DNA of 64,000 nt from JANLTP01 sp031363055 (GCA_031363055.1 JANLTP010000248.1:1-64000), one strand, 5' to 3'; positions 37,788 through 46,967 are shown, counted from the stretch's first letter. The notes: generated by a model not told the origin, from the sequence alone. Made by a program: numbers and translations.

Positions 37788-38911
37788 TGGCCAGAGTCGA
37801 GGCTGGTGACATTTTGAACAGGTTGTGGGCGTCGTTGCTTGCCGTGATAACGATGTGCGTCACGCAGACGGTCATCGCCCAGACGGCTATCTCGCAGCCT
37901 GCTATCGCCCAGCCCGCAATCGCCCAGAGATGCATCGCCGACGATTCGGACCGATCCAGCCACGCGAGCCATAGCGTGCGACTCGATAACGACGTTCTGG
38001 GAGGTCGTAGACAAGATCAGAATTACACGGGCGGCACGATTGTGACCGTGGTGTCTCCAAACCTGAACAGTTTTACCGATGATCCCTGTCTTTCGAGCGC
38101 GACGCGCTGGCTCAATCGCAAGTTGAGCTGGCTGCAGCCCGTTGACGTGCCGCTCAGAAATATGGTCTTTGGACTCAGTCATTTGGCCTTCACTCCAGGA
38201 GACCGCCTGCGCGCCGACGTTATCACCGATGATCGTCCTTATGCGGCGGCGCTGTTGTTCAACATCGGTTACAACGGCCGCAACGATGCGACGATGCACA
38301 CCACGCAGCTTCGCTTCGGGCTGGTCGGGCCGGGCGCGCAGGGCGAGCGGGTACAAAATGTTTATCACGATTCATTGGGTCTGAAACGGTTTGCCGGCTG
38401 GAATAATCAACTGCGTAACGAGTGGGTGGCGCAGTTGCTCTACGAGCGTCTGTATCGCTGGTCTACAGCCGAGCCTGCTCGGGGTTGGGGATCCGATGTC
38501 ATCAGCCATTGGGGCGCTAGTCTCGGTAACTATGCCACCCATGCCAATGCCGGTGCTGAATGGCGTTTTGGCTGGCGCGTACCTGATGATTTTGGCAGTG
38601 CGCCAATGCGACCGGCCGGCGAAAGTGTCGCACCCTCTAACGTGGCCAACCCGAACTCCGGCTGGGCGGCCCATATGTTCGTCTCGCTGGACGCGCGAGC
38701 TGTTCTGCGAGACATGACGCTCGATGGCAATACCTTGAGTGACAGCCATCATGTTGACAAGCGCCATTGGGTCGCCGATTTTGGTTTTGGCTGGGTATTA
38801 CGTTTTGGCGTTTGGAAGCTGGCGATGACGCGTTATTATCGAACCCGGGAATTCAACGAGCAGCGTGAATTGCCTGCTTTTGGCAGCATTTCGATCAGCC
38901 GTCGAATTTAG
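37787..38911 (+). CDS. LpxR-like lipid A 3'-O-deacylase (DUF2219)
   Basis: 374 residues. After a signal peptide the protein shows the LpxR family blocks: VRLDNDVLGGRRQDQNYTGG, LAFTPGD, DRPYAAALLFNIGY and LGLKRFAGWNNQL. LpxR is an outer-membrane beta-barrel that removes the 3' acyl chains of lipid A. Active-site Asn/Asp positions in the LDND motif are present. It overlaps the LtaS-like gene, suggesting joint envelope remodelling. A 15-bp repeat lies at the signal-peptide junction. Confidence 0.8.
   Translation: MARVEAGDILNRLWASLLAVITMCVTQTVIAQTAISQPAIAQPAIAQRCIADDSDRSSHASHSVRLDNDVLGGRRQDQNYTGGTIVTVVSPNLNSFTDDPCLSSATRWLNRKLSWLQPVDVPLRNMVFGLSHLAFTPGDRLRADVITDDRPYAAALLFNIGYNGRNDATMHTTQLRFGLVGPGAQGERVQNVYHDSLGLKRFAGWNNQLRNEWVAQLLYERLYRWSTAEPARGWGSDVISHWGASLGNYATHANAGAEWRFGWRVPDDFGSAPMRPAGESVAPSNVANPNSGWAAHMFVSLDARAVLRDMTLDGNTLSDSHHVDKRHWVADFGFGWVLRFGVWKLAMTRYYRTREFNEQRELPAFGSISISRRI
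37865..37924 (+). repeat. 15-bp coding repeat at the LpxR-like signal junction
   Basis: Four 15-bp units encode QTVIA, QTAIS, QPAIA and QPAIA just after the hydrophobic core. They could multiply signal-peptidase sites. Confidence 0.8.
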
Positions 38912-38980
38912 CGGGATCGCGCGGGACTTGGCAGAAGCGGGCAGAAACGGGCGGGAACGAGCAGGACCCAGCGAGAACCA
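38911..38980. repeat. Seven 10-nt units between two genes
   Basis: The spacer between the LpxR-like stop and the gamma-glutamyltransferase start consists of seven degenerate 10-nt units, consensus GCRGRAMSNN, for example GCAGAAGCGG, GCAGAAACGG and GCGGGAACGA. The period matches about one helical turn. The purine-rich units resemble ribosome-binding sites. Confidence 0.8.
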
Positions 38981-38982
38981 TC

Positions 38983-40578
38983 ATGAACGATAACTTCAGC
39001 CGGTCGCAACAGATTCGCAAGCCCGCCGTCAGCAGCGAGCGCGGTGTGGTCTCGGCGCAGCACCGGGTAGCGGCCCAGGCAGGTGCTGCCGTGCTCGCAC
39101 GCGGTGGCGACTGCATCGACGCTGCGGTCGCTACCTCGTTTGCCTTGGGTGCACTCGAGCCTTGGATGAGTGGTGCCGGTGGTTTGGGTACCCTGGTGTT
39201 GTACCGGGCTGCGGAACAGCGCTTTGAGGTCATCAACTTCGGTGGCGTTTCCCCGCAAGGCGTTGCAGCGGCCGACTATCCGTTGGTGGGTGGCGCCGCA
39301 CTCGATCTATTCGCCTGGCCGCGGGTCAAGGATGATCGCAATATTCATGGTCCGCGTTCGGTCGTGGTGCCCGGTGTGGTCGCCGGTATGGGTGAAGCCC
39401 ATCGACGTTACGGCAAATTGGCCTGGTCAGAGCTGGTCTTGCCAGCAGCGCAGTTTGCGCGCATTGGTTTAATGGTCGATTGGTTCACCACCGAAAATAT
39501 TGCGGTGGCTGCGCTCGATCTGCGCCGTTATCCGGACAGTGCCGACGAGTTTCTACGAGACGGTCTGCCGCCAACCGGCCAGTGGGGGATCAGGGCCGAG
39601 GTTCGACTGCCGCGCCCGAAGTATGCCAAGACGCTGGAATGGATCGCAGAGCAGGGCGCCGAGTCGTTGTATAGCGGTGAACTGGCCAACGCGTTGGCCG
39701 GCGAAATTCAATCGGCCGGTGGCTGTCTGAGCAACGCTGACCTGGCCGAATACCGGGTGCGGGTCAGCGACAGTCTGGCCATACCCTATCGCCAGGCCGT
39801 GGTTCATGCGACGCCTGAACTGACCGCCGGCCCAACGCTGGCGCAGACGCTCAAACAATTGTCCGCCTGGACACCGGCGGTTGATGCCGGTGCGCCCGAC
39901 AGCGCAGCCTATGCGGCGTACGCGCGTGCTTTGCAGGCTGCTTATCGACAACGTCTGTCCGATATGGGTGATGTCGACGGCAAACGCGCGCTCGGCGCCG
40001 AACATCTGGCGCCGTCGTGTACTTCGCACTTCAATGTCGTCGATGCGCAAGGCAATATGGTTGCGGTCACTCAGACCTTACTGGGTATTTTTGGTTCGAA
40101 GTTTGTCGGGCCCAGTACCGGCATTCTGATGAACAACGGCATGATGTGGTTTGACCCCGAGCAAGGCAAAACCAATTCACTGGGCGGCGGCCGACGCTGT
40201 CTGTCGAACTACACACCGGCCATCGCAGCGCTGCCCGATGGCCGTTTGATGGCGGTCGGCGCGTCCGGCGGTCGCCGAATTTTGCCAGCGGTGGCGCAAC
40301 TGTTGTCATTTGCGATCGATTACCAAATGGATCTCGATACGGCGTTTCATACGCCACGCATTGATGCCTCCGAAGGTTCAGTCGTGATCGGTGATGTCCG
40401 ACTGCCTGCGGCGACGCATGCGGCGCTGGCCCGCGAGTTTGACTACGAGCAGGCGCGGCCGCAAACCATGCCTCTCAAGTTCGCCTGTCCATCGGCGGTC
40501 ATGCGCAGTGGCGCGATCAACAGCGGCGCAGCCGAATCCGTTCAGCCGTGGGCAGATGCGATTGCCCAAACTCATTGA
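38983..40578 (+). CDS. Gamma-glutamyltransferase-family protein
   Basis: 531 residues. The Ntn-hydrolase core is evident: the candidate self-cleavage and nucleophile threonine in CTSHFNVVDAQGN, then TQTLLGIFGSKFVGPSTGI and GGGRRCLSNYTPAI for the glutamyl-binding loops. N-terminal GVVSAQHRVAAQAGAAVLARGG is typical of the family. No clear signal peptide, so it may act in the cytoplasm. The next gene, a LysR regulator, overlaps its stop. Confidence 0.85.
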   Translation: MNDNFSRSQQIRKPAVSSERGVVSAQHRVAAQAGAAVLARGGDCIDAAVATSFALGALEPWMSGAGGLGTLVLYRAAEQRFEVINFGGVSPQGVAAADYPLVGGAALDLFAWPRVKDDRNIHGPRSVVVPGVVAGMGEAHRRYGKLAWSELVLPAAQFARIGLMVDWFTTENIAVAALDLRRYPDSADEFLRDGLPPTGQWGIRAEVRLPRPKYAKTLEWIAEQGAESLYSGELANALAGEIQSAGGCLSNADLAEYRVRVSDSLAIPYRQAVVHATPELTAGPTLAQTLKQLSAWTPAVDAGAPDSAAYAAYARALQAAYRQRLSDMGDVDGKRALGAEHLAPSCTSHFNVVDAQGNMVAVTQTLLGIFGSKFVGPSTGILMNNGMMWFDPEQGKTNSLGGGRRCLSNYTPAIAALPDGRLMAVGASGGRRILPAVAQLLSFAIDYQMDLDTAFHTPRIDASEGSVVIGDVRLPAATHAALAREFDYEQARPQTMPLKFACPSAVMRSGAINSGAAESVQPWADAIAQTH

Positions 40579-41591
40579 CTGCGCCGAAGGCCCAGGCCTA
40601 CCAGCTCGAACTCAGTGCTGATTTACATCGCTGGCGGGCGTTTCTGGCGGTCGCCGAGTTGCGCAGCCTGACACGGGCGTCGTTGTTCCTCGATTGCAAC
40701 CAACCGGCGTTAAGCCGTCAGATCAACGCGCTTGAGCGCGAATGCGGTGCACGGCTGTTTACGCGCACCGGGCGAGGCGTCGAGTTATCTGAAGTCGGAC
40801 AGCGCGTCATCGCTCAGGTCCGTGCGCTGTTGGCTGCGGCCGAACAACTCGAACACGACATCCGCGGCGAAGCGCGTGAACCGTCGGGGCGAGTCACTTT
40901 GGGTACCTTACCTTCGATTGGTATGCCGCTGACTCGACCGCTTTTTAAACGGCTGCGCGAACACTTCTCCGGTATCCGCCTGAAAATTCTCGAAGGCTCG
41001 AGCGGGCAAGTCGAAGAGTGGCTGGCCGATGCGCGGGTCGATATCGCCATTCTGTATCGTTATGGCGTCAACCTGCCCGAGCACGAGACGTCGCTGGCCA
41101 TTGTCCACAGCTATCTGATTGGTGCTCACGGTGATGTCCTGACGTCGCAACCAGAAGTGCCGCTGAGCGCGCTCGATCGATTGCCATTTATCTTGCCGAG
41201 TGCCCCTAATGGCTTGCGTAATTCGCTCGATGCGATTGCCCGGCAGCATCACATTTCGATCGAGCCCGAGATCGAGGCCGATTCATTACCGCTCATGAAA
41301 TCGGTGGTCGCCGAAGAGCGGCTCTACACGGTGCTGCCGCTGCATGCGGTCGCCAGCGAGATCAAGGCCGGATGGTTGCAGGCCAGCAAGATTGTCGATC
41401 CGACCGTACAACGGACCGTCGCGATGGCGACGTCCAAATCGAAAGGCCCGGGCCGAGCGGTGTCGGTGGTCGCCGCACAGATCGTTGAAATCGTGCAAGA
41501 GATGGGCCGCAATGGCCTGTTACATGCGTTTCGTACTGACGGCCAAGCCCATGGAGACCGTAATGCCCAGAATTCCTCTGCCGACACCTGA
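40575..41591 (+). CDS. LysR-family regulator
   Basis: About 338 residues if TTG at 40575 is used; it overlaps the gamma-glutamyltransferase stop by 4 nt. Helix-turn-helix: AVAELRSLTRASLFLDCNQ, then PALSRQINALERECGARLF. The effector domain follows (GRVTLGTLPSIGMPLTRPL). The C-terminus overlaps the next gene by 29 nt. Possible targets are that gene and the divergent Bug receptor cluster at 42203-44588. Confidence 0.85.
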   Translation: MTAPKAQAYQLELSADLHRWRAFLAVAELRSLTRASLFLDCNQPALSRQINALERECGARLFTRTGRGVELSEVGQRVIAQVRALLAAAEQLEHDIRGEAREPSGRVTLGTLPSIGMPLTRPLFKRLREHFSGIRLKILEGSSGQVEEWLADARVDIAILYRYGVNLPEHETSLAIVHSYLIGAHGDVLTSQPEVPLSALDRLPFILPSAPNGLRNSLDAIARQHHISIEPEIEADSLPLMKSVVAEERLYTVLPLHAVASEIKAGWLQASKIVDPTVQRTVAMATSKSKGPGRAVSVVAAQIVEIVQEMGRNGLLHAFRTDGQAHGDRNAQNSSADT

Positions 41592-42126
41592 GAATCTGAC
41601 CCCTGAACAAAAGCGGGTCTACGACAAGGTTGTTGCAGGTCCACGCGGTCAACTGCGTGGTTCGTTGCGAGCGGCGCTGTACAACCCCGAGTTGGCCGAT
41701 CACTGGCAGGCGCTCGGCGCCTTGTTACGGTACGGCACAAGTTTACCGGCGCGGCTCTCCGAGCTGGCGATACTGGTGACTGGCCGGCATTGCCGTGCGC
41801 CCTTCGAGTGGCACGCCCACCGAATCGAGGCCGAGAAGGCCGGCGTAGAGCAAGCAATCATCGAAGCAATTCTCGCGCGACAGACGCCACCGGGCATGAG
41901 TGAAGACGACGCTGGAATCTTTCACTTTGCACTCGAATTGAACCGTTCGGATTCGGTAAGCGATGCGACTTATGCGGTCGCGTTGGCGCGCTTCGGTGCC
42001 CGCGCTGTGGTCGAGTTGACCGCGCTGGTCGGTTATTACACGCTGGTCGCAATGACCCTGAATGCCCACGAGATCGAATTACCCGACGGCGTCACCGCAG
42101 CTTTCAAGCGGCCGCTGGACGAGTAG
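41563..42126 (+). CDS. Carboxymuconolactone decarboxylase-family protein
   Basis: 187 residues from ATG at 41563 with GGAG 6 nt upstream. RLSELAILVTGRHCRAPFEWHAH contains the family's conserved Cys-x-x-x-x-x-x-H region near residue 75; AhpD-type enzymes have CxxC here, but only one cysteine is seen. Such proteins are lactone decarboxylases or peroxidases. Overlaps the LysR gene, so probably co-regulated. Confidence 0.8.
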   Translation: MPRIPLPTPENLTPEQKRVYDKVVAGPRGQLRGSLRAALYNPELADHWQALGALLRYGTSLPARLSELAILVTGRHCRAPFEWHAHRIEAEKAGVEQAIIEAILARQTPPGMSEDDAGIFHFALELNRSDSVSDATYAVALARFGARAVVELTALVGYYTLVAMTLNAHEIELPDGVTAAFKRPLDE

Positions 42127-42130
42127 AGAG

Positions 42131-42184
42131 CAGCTTCAGGGCGAGAAGCGAGCTACTTCAGGACGAGTAGCGAGCTGCTTCAGG
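42131..42184. repeat. 22-nt tandem repeat after the CMD gene
   Basis: Two full 22-nt units and a partial third (CAGCTTCAGGGCGAGAAGCG, then variants CTACTTCAGG and CTGCTTCAGG). The unit has internal CTTC/GAAG complementarity, so it could fold as RNA. Lies between convergent genes. Confidence 0.75.
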
Positions 42185-42202
42185 TTCGTTGCGCTGCGCG
42201 GC

Positions 42203-43195
42203 TTAATCGAGCTTGACGCCAACGGATTTCGCGATGGCGCTCCACTTGATGGATTCGGCCTTGACGAACTTCTCAAAGTCGGCCGCAGGGCCACCGACCG
42301 CAATCGCGCCCTGAGCTTGCAGAAAGGTCTGCGTCTCGGGTTGCTGCAGTACCTTGTTCAGGCTCGCGTTGATACGATTGACGATTTCGTCGGGCGTTTT
42401 TGCCGAGGTCATCAAGCCATACCAGGTACCGCTGACCACGCCCTTGAAGCCCAGTTCGGCTGTGGTCTTGACACCGGGTAACAGCGCCGAAGCTTTTGTG
42501 TCGGCCAGCGCCAAGGCGCGGAGCTGGCCAGACTTGACGAAGGCAATGACGGCCGGCAAGTCGGCGAACATCAAGTCGACGTTGCCAGCGATCAAATCGG
42601 TGATTGCCGGTGCGGCGCCTCGATAGGCAATATGCGTCATGAAAATTCGTGCATCGCGCTTGAGCAATTCAGCACCCAGTTGGGTGGTGGTGGCATTGCC
42701 CGCAGAGGCGAAATTAAGCTTGCCTGGACTGGCGCGGGCGGTCTTCACGAGTTCATCGAGACTGTTGTAACTGCTCTTGCTCGAGACGACAATCACTTGC
42801 GGCGTCGTGACGGCTTGGCCGACTGCGATCAGATCGCGTTCGGGACTGTAGGGTAAGTTGCTTGAGAGTGCCGGGAAAATGACCAGCGCGCCGGTCGACG
42901 AGAACAGCAGGGTATAGCCGTTCGGTGGCGATTTGGCGACCTCGGCCGCACCGATCGTGCCGCCCGCGCCCGCCTTGTTATCGACGATCACGCGCTGACC
43001 GAGATCGGCCGACATCTTTGCGCCGAGGAATCGCGCCAGCGAGTCGGCCGGGCCGCCCGCCGCAAAGGGCACCACGATTCGAATCGGGTTTGCGCTTGGC
43101 CACGCCTGTGCAAGCGCCGATGTTGTGGTGATTGCCAACAGCGCAGCGCACAGACGAGGCAGCAGGGCCGGTAGAGGAGAAGCAATGGTTTTCAT
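42203..43195 (-). CDS. Bug/TctC-family periplasmic receptor
   Basis: 330 residues from ATG at 43195. Signal peptide ends ALAQAW. Bug family marks: IRIVVPFAAGGPADSLARFL, VIVDNKAGAGGTIGA and FMTHIAYRGAAPAITDLIAG. These receptors normally serve TctAB-type carboxylate transporters, but none is near. Orphan Bug proteins are widespread in Burkholderiales and bind carboxylic acids. Divergent from the reductase gene at 43434. Confidence 0.9.
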   Translation of the reverse strand: MKTIASPLPALLPRLCAALLAITTTSALAQAWPSANPIRIVVPFAAGGPADSLARFLGAKMSADLGQRVIVDNKAGAGGTIGAAEVAKSPPNGYTLLFSSTGALVIFPALSSNLPYSPERDLIAVGQAVTTPQVIVVSSKSSYNSLDELVKTARASPGKLNFASAGNATTTQLGAELLKRDARIFMTHIAYRGAAPAITDLIAGNVDLMFADLPAVIAFVKSGQLRALALADTKASALLPGVKTTAELGFKGVVSGTWYGLMTSAKTPDEIVNRINASLNKVLQQPETQTFLQAQGAIAVGGPAADFEKFVKAESIKWSAIAKSVGVKLD

Positions 43196-43433
43196 TCGGG
43201 CTCGCGGCGATACAAGATGATTGGAAAGACAAGTAGAAGTCCGCACGAAACTGCGGTTCCACTGTTCAATGCGAACTGTTCGATACACTAACCGGTGATC
43301 GTCTCGACGTACAGGCGCGTGATCTGAATATCGCCGCAAAGCGGTGTAAACCTGTTATGTGGTGTCGGATATGACACTGCGAGCGTACTCGGGTTCAAAA
43401 TCAGCGCGCAGTTTGACCGACAATGAAAGGGTC

Positions 43434-44588
43434 ATGAACAATCCCGATCCAATGACTTCAGCCGCCGATGTGCGCAGCGACACTTTTCGCTGGCCTTCAC
43501 GCCCACGCATCTGCATTTTGGGCGCCGGTGCGATTGGCGGGTTTTTCGGCACACGACTGGCGCTGGGCAACGCTGACGTCAGCGTGCTGGCGCGCGGTGC
43601 GACGCTCAATGCCTTGCAAGAACGGGGCTGGACGCTCGAAAGTGCTGGCCAGACGACGGTTGCGCGGGTCAATGCCGTTGCCAGTACTCAAGCCTTGGGT
43701 GTTCAGGATCTGGTCTTTTTGACGGTCAAGGCCTATGCATTGGGGGATATTGCCGGACAGATCGCACCACTGCTCGGACCACATACGATGGTGATTCCAG
43801 CCATCAACGGCGTGCCCTGGTGGTTCGCTGGCGGCGTCGATTACCGTTTGCAGGTAGGACAGGCAGGACAGGCAGGACAGGCAGGACAGGCAGGACAGGC
43901 AGGACAGGCAGGACAGGCAGGACAGGCAGGACAGGCAGGACAGGCAGACTCGGGCGCTCTGCGGCACGCGCTTCAGAACGTTGATCCGCACGGTCAGATT
44001 GCTGCCGCCATACCCATCGGACAGGTCATTGGTTCGGTCGTCTATCCTGCCTGCTCGACGCCTGCTCCCGGCGTTTGTCGTCATGCCTCGGGAACGCGGC
44101 TGGTGTTTGGCGAGATCGGCACAGCGTTGAGTTCGCCGCGAATCTCGGCACTGGTTGCGTTCCTGAATTCCTGCGGTTTTGATGCCGAGTTCAGCACGGA
44201 TATTCGCATCGAGGTCTGGAAGAAGCTGCTCGGTAACGCCTGCTTTAATCCGGTTAGCCTCATTACCGGTTCGGCGACCGATCTGATGATCGCTGACCCG
44301 GCGATCAACGCTCTGTTCGTCACCCTGATGCATGAGACGATCGCCGTCGGTCGCGCCCTCGGACTCGAGGTCGGTATTACGCCCACGGAGCGGATCGCCA
44401 TCACCCGTAAACTCGGTCATGTCAAAACGTCGATGCTGCAAGATACGCAAGCTGGAAGAAAGATCGAGCTCGACGCGATCCTGGGTGCGGTGATCGAACT
44501 CGCTCGTCGCACCAACACGCTGACCCCGGCCAGTGATACGGTGTATGCGTTGGCGAAGATGCGCGCGCAGATTCTTGGCTTGATCTAG
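43434..44588 (+). CDS. Ketopantoate reductase-family dehydrogenase with GQA repeat insert
   Basis: About 384 residues from ATG at 43434. The Rossmann motif RICILGAGAIGGFFGTRLA and IPAINGVPWWF identify the ApbA/PanE family, which reduces 2-oxo acids with NADPH; the C-terminal helical domain has EVWKKLLGNACFNPVSLITG with the catalytic Lys. A run of ten GQA units (43857-43946) is inserted between the domains after VDYRLQV, where the family has no such stretch. Whether it is truly PanE or a catabolic homologue is open. Confidence 0.8.
   Translation: MNNPDPMTSAADVRSDTFRWPSRPRICILGAGAIGGFFGTRLALGNADVSVLARGATLNALQERGWTLESAGQTTVARVNAVASTQALGVQDLVFLTVKAYALGDIAGQIAPLLGPHTMVIPAINGVPWWFAGGVDYRLQVGQAGQAGQAGQAGQAGQAGQAGQAGQAGQADSGALRHALQNVDPHGQIAAAIPIGQVIGSVVYPACSTPAPGVCRHASGTRLVFGEIGTALSSPRISALVAFLNSCGFDAEFSTDIRIEVWKKLLGNACFNPVSLITGSATDLMIADPAINALFVTLMHETIAVGRALGLEVGITPTERIAITRKLGHVKTSMLQDTQAGRKIELDAILGAVIELARRTNTLTPASDTVYALAKMRAQILGLI
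43857..43946 (+). repeat. 9-bp minisatellite (ten units) in the reductase gene
   Basis: GGACAGGCA is repeated ten times without a mismatch, encoding (GQA)10. Identity of the units indicates recent expansion, and copy number is expected to vary between strains without breaking the frame. Confidence 0.95.
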
Positions 44589-44626
44589 CGCGAAACACCC
44601 CACCAAGAAGCATCAATCGAGTCATC

Positions 44627-45496
44627 ATGGCAATCACCTACGATCTGGTCAAGGCGGTCACCGCGCAACTCTATGATCGTTCGCTGCGCGCGATTCCCGC
44701 CGACGCCAAGGCAGCTTTGCAACGCGCCGATGCGGTTGAACGCAATGAAACCGCACGCCATACCTTGCGCATCATGCTTGAGAGCGCGGCGGCGGCCGAA
44801 GCCTCGCAGCAGTTTGTCTGTTCGGATTCCGGCGTACCGGTGTATTTCGTGCGGATAGGCACGGGTGCCAGGTTCGAGGGAAAAATTCGCCAAGCAATTA
44901 CCGACGGCTTTGATGAATTGGTGGCGAGTATTCAGCCGCCTCTTTTACCTCATGTCACCAACCCCTTGACGCTCGAGCGCGGTCACCAGGGCAAGGGTAT
45001 GCCGATCGTCACCTTTGATTTGATTGACGGCCCCGATTGCATCGACATCACCTGTTCCCCGAAGGCACTCGGCTCCGGTCGCTGGGCAGCGCTTGAGATC
45101 TTCAGTTTTCCGGATCTGGCCACCATCGAAAAGTTTGTTCTGGAGACGGTCATCAAGGCCGGCTCGCAACCTTGCCCGCCGGTTGTTATCGGCGTCGGTA
45201 TCGGTGGCACTTTCGACTATGCGGCCAAGCTGGCGAAAGAGGCAACCCTGCGGCCTATCGGTGAAGCCAGCGATGAGCCGATTCTCGCCGACATGGAGCA
45301 GCGCCTGGTACGTGCAGTGAATCGGACCGGCTTCGGCCCGATGGGCACCGGTGGCGACAGCACCGCGATGGCGGTGCACATCAACTACGCGGCCGGCCAT
45401 GGATTCACGCCGGTCGCCGTCTGCTTTAACTGCTGGATCAATCGTCGCACGCGGGCGCGTATCTACAACGACGGCCGCGTCGAGGTCGTGGAGTGA
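44627..45496 (+). CDS. Class I fumarase/tartrate dehydratase, alpha subunit-like
   Basis: 289 residues. The iron-sulfur enzyme pattern is seen: FVCSDSGVPVYFVRIG, DITCSPKALGSGRWAALEIF and CPPVVIGVGIGGTFDYAAKLAKEA supply three candidate cluster cysteines. It forms a heteromer with the next gene (4-nt overlap). It hydrates or dehydrates fumarate, tartrate or a similar dicarboxylate. Confidence 0.85.
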   Translation: MAITYDLVKAVTAQLYDRSLRAIPADAKAALQRADAVERNETARHTLRIMLESAAAAEASQQFVCSDSGVPVYFVRIGTGARFEGKIRQAITDGFDELVASIQPPLLPHVTNPLTLERGHQGKGMPIVTFDLIDGPDCIDITCSPKALGSGRWAALEIFSFPDLATIEKFVLETVIKAGSQPCPPVVIGVGIGGTFDYAAKLAKEATLRPIGEASDEPILADMEQRLVRAVNRTGFGPMGTGGDSTAMAVHINYAAGHGFTPVAVCFNCWINRRTRARIYNDGRVEVVE

Positions 45497-46119
45497 GCAT
45501 CACCACCCACCGATTGCAGTTTCCATTGTCACGCGAGGATGCGCGCCGACCGCGCGCCGGCGACCAGGTGATTATTGATGGCGAGATTGTGATCACCGCT
45601 GGATTGCCAACCCACGATCGCTTGCTGCGCTGTCTGGACGGCCTCGAGACCGCGCCGATGGATCTGCGCGGCGCAGCGCTTTTTCATCTGGGCAGTTATA
45701 GCCGCGACCTCGAAGCCGGTGGCTTTGAGTTGTTGTACCTGAACCCGACCACGAGTACGCGCTTTAATCCACACATGCCCCGTTTGATCACCGGCTTTGA
45801 TTTGCGTGCCGTCGGAGGCAAGGGTGGCCTGGGCAGCGGGTCGGTCGCTGCCATGCAAACGGTCGGGTGTGTTTATCTGTCGTTTCTGGGCGGCGGTAGC
45901 ACCTTGCATTCACGTTCGATTCGCTCGGTCTTGCAGGTGGGCTGGAGCGATATGCTGACGCACTATCGATTGGTGCGATTGCGGGTCGAAGGGCTGGGGC
46001 CTGCGACGGTCGCGATCGATGCCCATGGCAACAGTTTGTATGCGCAGGTTCACGAGGCGGCGATGCAGGGCTTGCCTGATATCTTGAGTGGATTGCGAAC
46101 GCCGGTTGTCGATGCCTGA
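45493..46119 (+). CDS. Class I fumarase/tartrate dehydratase, beta subunit-like
   Basis: 208 residues from GTG at 45493. Motifs like LFHLGSYSR, NPTTSTRFNPHMPRLITGF and AVGGKGGLGSGSVAAMQTVG match the C-terminal fumarase domain, though the usual GRDxAH region is altered (PTHDRLLRCLDG). Functions with the alpha subunit at 44627-45496. Confidence 0.8.
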   Translation: MSITTHRLQFPLSREDARRPRAGDQVIIDGEIVITAGLPTHDRLLRCLDGLETAPMDLRGAALFHLGSYSRDLEAGGFELLYLNPTTSTRFNPHMPRLITGFDLRAVGGKGGLGSGSVAAMQTVGCVYLSFLGGGSTLHSRSIRSVLQVGWSDMLTHYRLVRLRVEGLGPATVAIDAHGNSLYAQVHEAAMQGLPDILSGLRTPVVDA

Positions 46120-46132
46120 CTGTTCGTCCAGC

Positions 46133-46201
46133 GTGTTAGATCAGGGTGTGTTAGCTCAGGGTGTTAGTTTAGAGTATTAGTTCAGAGTATTAGTTCAGAG
46201 T
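46133..46201. repeat. Degenerate 13-15-nt tandem repeat
   Basis: Five units of the type GTGTTAGATCAGGGT drifting to ATTAGTTCAGAGT fill the space between the convergent hydro-lyase and glutathione transferase genes and run into the latter's stop. Confidence 0.75.
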
Positions 46202-46815
46202 GACGCCTCGGTCGCCCGAAATGACGGTCGCGCTTGCATTCCTGTGAACCAAGTCGCTAACTGCGGTGCGTCACAACGCCAGGCCAATTGATCGAAACGA
46301 AAATCGAGATACCCGAGCGCGCAGGCAAGGGTCAAGGTTCCGATGTTTAACGGCGCTTTCGCGATGACTGGCAACTCGGCTTCGAGTCGTTGCAGCACCG
46401 CTCGCGTCTTGAACTCGAACACCGAAATTAGCGCGTCGCTGCGCGTGCCGTCGATACGATCGCGCTCGTTACGCCACAGAATCAATTGATCGAGCCAGCC
46501 GTTGGCCAGCGCGTGCCAGCGCAGCGCCGACCACTTGCCGTCGGCGACCGGAAATAAGGTCGTATGACCCAGCTCTCGAACCGCAAGCTCGTCCAGGTAC
46601 TCGCAGATCACGACCGAATCAAACAGGCTTGAGTCGTCACCGAGCACCAAAGTTGGAATCTTGTTCAAGGGGTTGTCGCGCATGATCTGGGCATTCGGCT
46701 CGAGCATCATCGCCAACGAGCGGACCAGTTCAATGCGATCGGCGATGCCGTGCTCGTGAGCCAGCATCATGACCTTGCGAACAAACGGTGATCTGGGTGA
46801 CCAGTGCAGTTTCAT
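46195..46815 (-). CDS. Glutathione S-transferase-family protein
   Basis: 206 residues. Thioredoxin-like N-terminal domain (KLHWSPRSPFVRKVMMLAHEHG, with a Ser or Arg in the active-site region and NPLNKIPTLVLGDDSSLFDSVVICEYLDE giving the cis-Pro and the SNAIL-like motif) and the helical C-terminal domain. Likely detoxification or catabolic cofactor role. An AT-rich promoter region lies upstream (46860-46920). Confidence 0.9.
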   Translation of the reverse strand: MKLHWSPRSPFVRKVMMLAHEHGIADRIELVRSLAMMLEPNAQIMRDNPLNKIPTLVLGDDSSLFDSVVICEYLDELAVRELGHTTLFPVADGKWSALRWHALANGWLDQLILWRNERDRIDGTRSDALISVFEFKTRAVLQRLEAELPVIAKAPLNIGTLTLACALGYLDFRFDQLAWRCDAPQLATWFTGMQARPSFRATEASL

Positions 46816-46967
46816 GTTTTTGGCCTGAGGCGACGGCCTGTTATGGCGACCTGTTTTAACAAAATGTTATGGCTCTCTATTTTGAATGCCTGTATTAGAA
46901 TCTTATAACATACCTATGTAATCGCTCCGTGTAATAGCTGCCCGAAAGGGCTGCCTGCAATGGCAAT

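Noticed and set aside
43857..43946. CRISPR-like array
   Set aside because: Units are 9 bp, contiguous and coding, without spacers; the same reasoning applies to the other tandem repeats.
43497..44606. Long minus-strand frame over the reductase gene with an LSC repeat
   Set aside because: It is the antisense of the GQA minisatellite and Rossmann gene; no family features, and the plus strand explains the sequence.
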